This document shows, one piece after another, positions 16,571-19,998 of a DNA stretch of 19,998 nt. Both the position numbers and the translations under genes were made by a program. The DNA is from Salinisphaeraceae bacterium UBA4764 (lineage in GTDB: Bacteria > Pseudomonadota > Gammaproteobacteria > Nevskiales > Salinisphaeraceae), in NCBI GenBank assembly GCA_002403445.1, contig DHHU01000008.1:3673-23670 (forward strand). The letters run 5' to 3'. Every line of letters starts with the position of its first letter. Within the stretch, counting starts at the first letter, position 1. The notes beneath the pieces were generated by a model. The model made no database searches, was not told where the DNA came from, and saw only the letters and a program-made list of their open reading frames with translations.

Positions 16571-17227
16571 ATGAGTTTTACACTGACCAGCGTCGATGAA
16601 AACGCAAAACCCGGTAGCGCCGACCAAAGCACGAGCGGCGACAGTAAGCTTGACGATGCGATGGCACGGAATATCGTTACCGCCAAACTAAGTGACATGA
16701 TCGCTTGGGGTCGCAAGAATTCCATATGGCCATTCAACTTCGGTTTGTCCTGTTGCTACGTGGAAATGACGACTGCCTTGACAGCACCCCATGATATGGC
16801 GCGATTCGGCTCAGAAGTTATCCGGGCTACACCGCGCCAAGCCGATGTGATGGTTATAGCTGGCACATGTTTCTTGAAGATGGCACCAGTCATACAGCGC
16901 ATGTACGAGCAAATGATGGAGCCACGCTGGGTGATCTCCATGGGGTCCTGCGCCAACTCAGGCGGCATGTACGACATCTACTCGGTAGTCCAAGGCGTGG
17001 ACAAATTCCTGCCGGTCGACGTTTATGTTTCAGGCTGCCCACCTCGACCCGAGGCTTTCCTCGAAGGCCTTTTGATGTTGCAGGAAAACATCGAAACCGA
17101 AACCCGCCCCTTGTCATGGACAATCGGCAATCAAGGTATTTACAAGGCACCGAAGACAGCCCATCGGGACCTTAAAAGTGCCGACCGGATAAGCGAAACG
17201 ACGTACCGCAATCCGGACACGGTCTAA
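16571..17227 (+). CDS. nuoB: NADH-quinone oxidoreductase subunit B
   Basis: NuoB holds cluster N2, the last iron-sulfur centre before quinone, in the peripheral arm of complex I. In this 218-residue protein the ligands are the tandem Cys61-Cys62 (FGLSCCYVEM), Cys127 (SMGSCANSGGMYD) and Cys156 (VSGCPPRPEA). AGTCFLKMAPVIQRMYEQM is as in Pseudomonas-type NuoB. About 30 N-terminal residues are variable and polar, as is common. The gene is followed six bases later by nuoCD. Confidence 0.97.
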   Translation: MSFTLTSVDENAKPGSADQSTSGDSKLDDAMARNIVTAKLSDMIAWGRKNSIWPFNFGLSCCYVEMTTALTAPHDMARFGSEVIRATPRQADVMVIAGTCFLKMAPVIQRMYEQMMEPRWVISMGSCANSGGMYDIYSVVQGVDKFLPVDVYVSGCPPRPEAFLEGLLMLQENIETETRPLSWTIGNQGIYKAPKTAHRDLKSADRISETTYRNPDTV

Positions 17228-17233
17228 AGGATC

Positions 17234-18982
17234 ATGTTAGATACCGTCAATATTCATCAGCAGCTTAATGATCAGTTCGGCAAGGAAGCCATTCTGCCGC
17301 AACTTACTGCGGACGGTACACCCACTTTCTGGGTGGGTCGTGACCGTATTATCGAGGTCCTGCAGTTTGCCAAGACCGATGCGATGCCGGCTTACCGCAT
17401 GCTGTTCGACCTCACAGCGATCGATGAACGCTTACGCGAACATCGCGACGGGCAGCCGGAAGCCGATTTCACGGTGGTTTATCACCTGCTTAGCCTGTCA
17501 CCCGTGGCCGAACTTCGCTTGAAAGTAGCCCTGACCGGCGAATTCCCGACAACTCCAAGCGCCACCTCAGTCTGGCCGAACGCCAACTGGTATGAACGCG
17601 AAGTCTGGGATATGTTCGGCGTATCGTTCGAGGGCCATCCAAACCAGCGGCGGATTCTGATGCCGGCAACTTGGAAAGGCCATCCGTTGCGCAAGAACCA
17701 TTCGGCGCGGGCGACCGAGTTTGAGGCATTACATCTCGACCCCAAGCGCCAGCAAGAAGAAGAAGACGCACTCCAGTTCAAGCCGGAAGACTGGGGCATG
17801 AAGCGACAATCCGAAAACGCCGAGTTCATGTTTTTAAACATGGGGCCGAACCATCCGTCGGTCCACGGCGTGTTCCGCATTGTCCTGCAACTTGAGGGCG
17901 AAGAAATCGTGGGGGCGGTGCCAGATATTGGGTATCACCACCGCGGCGCTGAGAAAATGGGCGAGCGTCAGACATGGCACACCTATATTCCCTACACTGA
18001 TCGCGTCGATTATCTCGGCGGGGTAATGAACGAACTGCCATACGTGCTCAATATCGAGCACATGCTGGGCATCAAGGTTCCTAAGCGGGTGGAATATGCC
18101 CGCGTGATGCTGTGCGAATTTTTTCGCATCACCAGCCACCTACTGTTTTTTGGCACTTACGTTCAGGATATCGGGGCGATGAGTCCTGTCTTCTGGATGT
18201 TTTCGGATCGCCAAAAGGCCTATGATGTAATTGAAGCTATTTGTGGCTTCCGAATGCACCCGGCATTCTTCCGCATTGGTGGCCTTACTATGGACTTGCC
18301 GGAAGGATGGGATCGTAAGGTTCAGGAATTTCTTGATTGGTTTCCGAAAAGGCTAGCGGAATACAAGAAGGCGCTGTCCCGCAACAGCGTATTGATCAAA
18401 CGCTCCAAGCACATCGGTGCCTATTCCCAAGATGAAGCCATCGACTGGGGCATCACGGGACCCGGCCTGCGCGCGACCGGTGTGGATTTCGATTTGCGCA
18501 AGGCACGGCCCTACTCCAGCTACGATGATTTCGAATTCGACGTGCCGATCGGCACCAACGGTGACTGTATGGATCGGCTCGACGTACGTGTCGAGGAGAT
18601 GCGTCAGAGTTGCCGCATCATTCAGCAGGCGATGGAGAACATGCCGGCCGGGGACTATAAGGCCGAGCATCCGCTAACGACGCCGCCCCCCAAAGAACGG
18701 ACGATGCAGGACATCGAGACGCTGATTGCGCATTTCCTGACGGTCAGCTGGGGGCCCGTAGTACCGGCCATGGAATCATCCACGATGGTCGAAGCCACGA
18801 AAGGTTTAAACAGCTACTACACGGTTTCCGACAAACACACCATGAGTTACCGAACGCGTATCCGCACCCCGAGCTTTGCGCATTTGCAGCAAATTCCGCT
18901 GATCTCGCAAGGTGGACTTGTTGCCGACTTGGTAGCCATTCTCGGCTCCATCGACTTCGTCATGGCAGATGTTGACCGATGA
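17234..18982 (+). CDS. nuoCD: Fused NADH-quinone oxidoreductase subunits C and D
   Basis: This 582-residue protein joins the 30-kDa (C) and 49-kDa (D) subunits of complex I, which are separate in most other bacteria. Residues 1-165 are NuoC with WYEREVWDMFGV (119-130) and WKGHPLRKN. A charged linker (about 166-193) leads into NuoD from about 195, with NMGPNHPSVHG (202-212), GYHHRGAEKMGE and the quinone-site region that works with NuoB. The fusion is a gammaproteobacterial marker. AAGGA lies only two bases from the ATG, an unusually tight spacing. The stop overlaps the nuoE start as ATGA (18979-18982), so translation is coupled. Confidence 0.97.
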   Translation: MLDTVNIHQQLNDQFGKEAILPQLTADGTPTFWVGRDRIIEVLQFAKTDAMPAYRMLFDLTAIDERLREHRDGQPEADFTVVYHLLSLSPVAELRLKVALTGEFPTTPSATSVWPNANWYEREVWDMFGVSFEGHPNQRRILMPATWKGHPLRKNHSARATEFEALHLDPKRQQEEEDALQFKPEDWGMKRQSENAEFMFLNMGPNHPSVHGVFRIVLQLEGEEIVGAVPDIGYHHRGAEKMGERQTWHTYIPYTDRVDYLGGVMNELPYVLNIEHMLGIKVPKRVEYARVMLCEFFRITSHLLFFGTYVQDIGAMSPVFWMFSDRQKAYDVIEAICGFRMHPAFFRIGGLTMDLPEGWDRKVQEFLDWFPKRLAEYKKALSRNSVLIKRSKHIGAYSQDEAIDWGITGPGLRATGVDFDLRKARPYSSYDDFEFDVPIGTNGDCMDRLDVRVEEMRQSCRIIQQAMENMPAGDYKAEHPLTTPPPKERTMQDIETLIAHFLTVSWGPVVPAMESSTMVEATKGLNSYYTVSDKHTMSYRTRIRTPSFAHLQQIPLISQGGLVADLVAILGSIDFVMADVDR

Positions 18983-19449
18983 GTGTATTGAGCGACGCCG
19001 AAATTGAAGAGATTCGCCACGAAATGGCGCTCTATGAAGATCCGCAGGCCGCGACCATCGAAGCACTCAACGTGGTGCAAAATCATCGTGGTTGGGTTTC
19101 TGATGAATCACTGGAAGCCGCGGCCGAGGTCGTCGGCGTGACTCCGACGCAAATGGAGGCCGTGGCCACCTTCTACAATTTGATATTCCGAAAGCCAGTG
19201 GGTCGCAACGTGATCATGATCTGCGACTCGATTTCCTGCTACCTAACCGGCTACGAGTCGGTGCGTGATCACTTGAAAACGAGTTTAGGCATCGATTTTG
19301 GCCAGACTACATCGGATAATCGGTTCACGCTTCTACCCATATGTTGTCTCGGCAATTGTGGCAACGGCCCAGCCATGCGCGTTGGTAACGACTATCATGG
19401 CAATCTGACGCCCGAGACGATTGACACCATACTGGCGGATTACGTCTGA
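18979..19449 (+). CDS. nuoE: NADH-quinone oxidoreductase subunit E
   Basis: NuoE carries the [2Fe-2S] cluster N1a in the NADH-oxidising head of complex I. The 156-residue protein has all four thioredoxin-like ferredoxin ligands: Cys82 and Cys87 (CDSISC), and Cys123 and Cys127 (CLGNC). ATFYNLIF (63-70) is the usual helix before them. The start is fixed by the four-base overlap with nuoCD. NuoF, its direct partner, starts 13 bases after the stop. Confidence 0.96.
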   Translation: MSVLSDAEIEEIRHEMALYEDPQAATIEALNVVQNHRGWVSDESLEAAAEVVGVTPTQMEAVATFYNLIFRKPVGRNVIMICDSISCYLTGYESVRDHLKTSLGIDFGQTTSDNRFTLLPICCLGNCGNGPAMRVGNDYHGNLTPETIDTILADYV

Positions 19450-19462
19450 GTTATTTACGTTT

Positions 19463-19998
19463 ATGGAAAAAGTACTCACGCAGAACATCAACGACGACCG
19501 CGACCCCAAATGGTTGGCCGATTACGAAGCGGCAGGCGGCTACCAGGCACTCAAAACCGTGGTCAACGATTTCAAACCGACAGAGGTTGGAGAACGAGTC
19601 AAGCAGGCAGGTCTGCGAGGCCGAGGCGGCGCAGGATTCCCAACGGGCGTGAAATGGTCGTTCATGCCCAGGTTTGAGGACAAGCCCGAGCAGCGCCCAG
19701 CTCACATATACATGGTGATCAACGCCGACGAGATGGAACCCGGCACGTTCAAAGACCGTCTGTTGATGGAGGGCGACCCACATCAACTAGTCGAGGCTAC
19801 AGCTATTTCCGCTTACGCGATTGGTGCTGACATCGGCTATATCTTCCTGCGTGGTGAGTACACCGAGTCAAAATGGAAACTGGAAAAAGCGATTGCTGAA
19901 GCTGAGCAAGCCGGTTACCTGGGACAACACGTCCTCGGCTCCGACTTCAATCTGACGCTTTATGTCCACATGAGTGCTGGGCGTTATATCTGCGGTGA
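19463..19998 (+). CDS. nuoF: NADH-quinone oxidoreductase subunit F, N-terminal part (cut by window end)
   Basis: NuoF binds NADH and FMN and starts electron flow into complex I. Only the first 178 codons are inside the window; the frame is open at the edge. GLRGRGGAGFPTG (50-62) is the glycine-rich nucleotide loop, INADEMEPGTFKDRLL follows, and the fragment ends in SAGRYICG, just before the conserved glutamates. The cluster N3 cysteines would lie beyond the edge. The ATG follows nuoE by 13 bases, and no clear ribosome-binding site is seen, so coupling to nuoE is likely. Confidence 0.95.
   Translation, partial: MEKVLTQNINDDRDPKWLADYEAAGGYQALKTVVNDFKPTEVGERVKQAGLRGRGGAGFPTGVKWSFMPRFEDKPEQRPAHIYMVINADEMEPGTFKDRLLMEGDPHQLVEATAISAYAIGADIGYIFLRGEYTESKWKLEKAIAEAEQAGYLGQHVLGSDFNLTLYVHMSAGRYICG

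Overview
The window looks like chromosomal DNA of a gammaproteobacterium. The clearest clue is the complex I operon at the right end. It has a fused nuoCD gene, as in Pseudomonas and enterobacteria, and its NuoA and NuoB loops are of gammaproteobacterial type. I cannot name a genus from the sequence alone. Almost every gene is a recognisable metabolic gene; I see no phage, transposase, CRISPR array, rRNA or tRNA.

Layout. (1) Positions 1-745: an AT-rich leader with a promoter and a palindromic candidate operator, then the peroxiredoxin-like gene ohr. (2) Positions 746-1172: a gene-free stretch with an unusually dense nest of inverted repeats around 1015-1144. (3) Positions 1173-6451, minus strand: a histone-deacetylase-family hydrolase, thiC (thiamine pyrimidine synthesis), and the overlapping NAD-salvage pair pncB-pncA. 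(4) Positions 6563-11298: a small lipid or secondary-metabolite locus. It holds a DUF374 acyltransferase (plus), a fatty acyl-AMP ligase fused to an acyl carrier domain (minus), a cytochrome P450 (minus, same operon) and a divergent Sfp-type phosphopantetheinyl transferase (plus). (5) Positions 11255-13816: a Nudix hydrolase (minus), purD (plus) and a PmtA-like phospholipid N-methyltransferase (minus). (6) Positions 13920-15863: a single-chain aconitase (minus) whose expected first iron-sulfur cysteine is a serine. (7) Positions 16067-19998: nuoA-nuoB-nuoCD-nuoE-nuoF (plus), with nuoF cut by the window edge.

How the genes work together. The part most likely to be a little-described system is the FAAL-ACP / P450 / PPTase group. 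The PPTase would arm the carrier domain, the ligase would load it with a fatty acid, and the P450 is a natural candidate to oxidise the tethered chain. The DUF374 acyltransferase next door could be the acceptor step, though its link is only positional. The remaining genes are household functions: NAD salvage, thiamine, purines, the TCA cycle and respiration.

Start codons were chosen by homology and ribosome-binding sites. Several differ from the longest open frame, most notably a TTG start for the FAAL-ACP protein. All functional calls rest on motifs read by eye; no database search was run.
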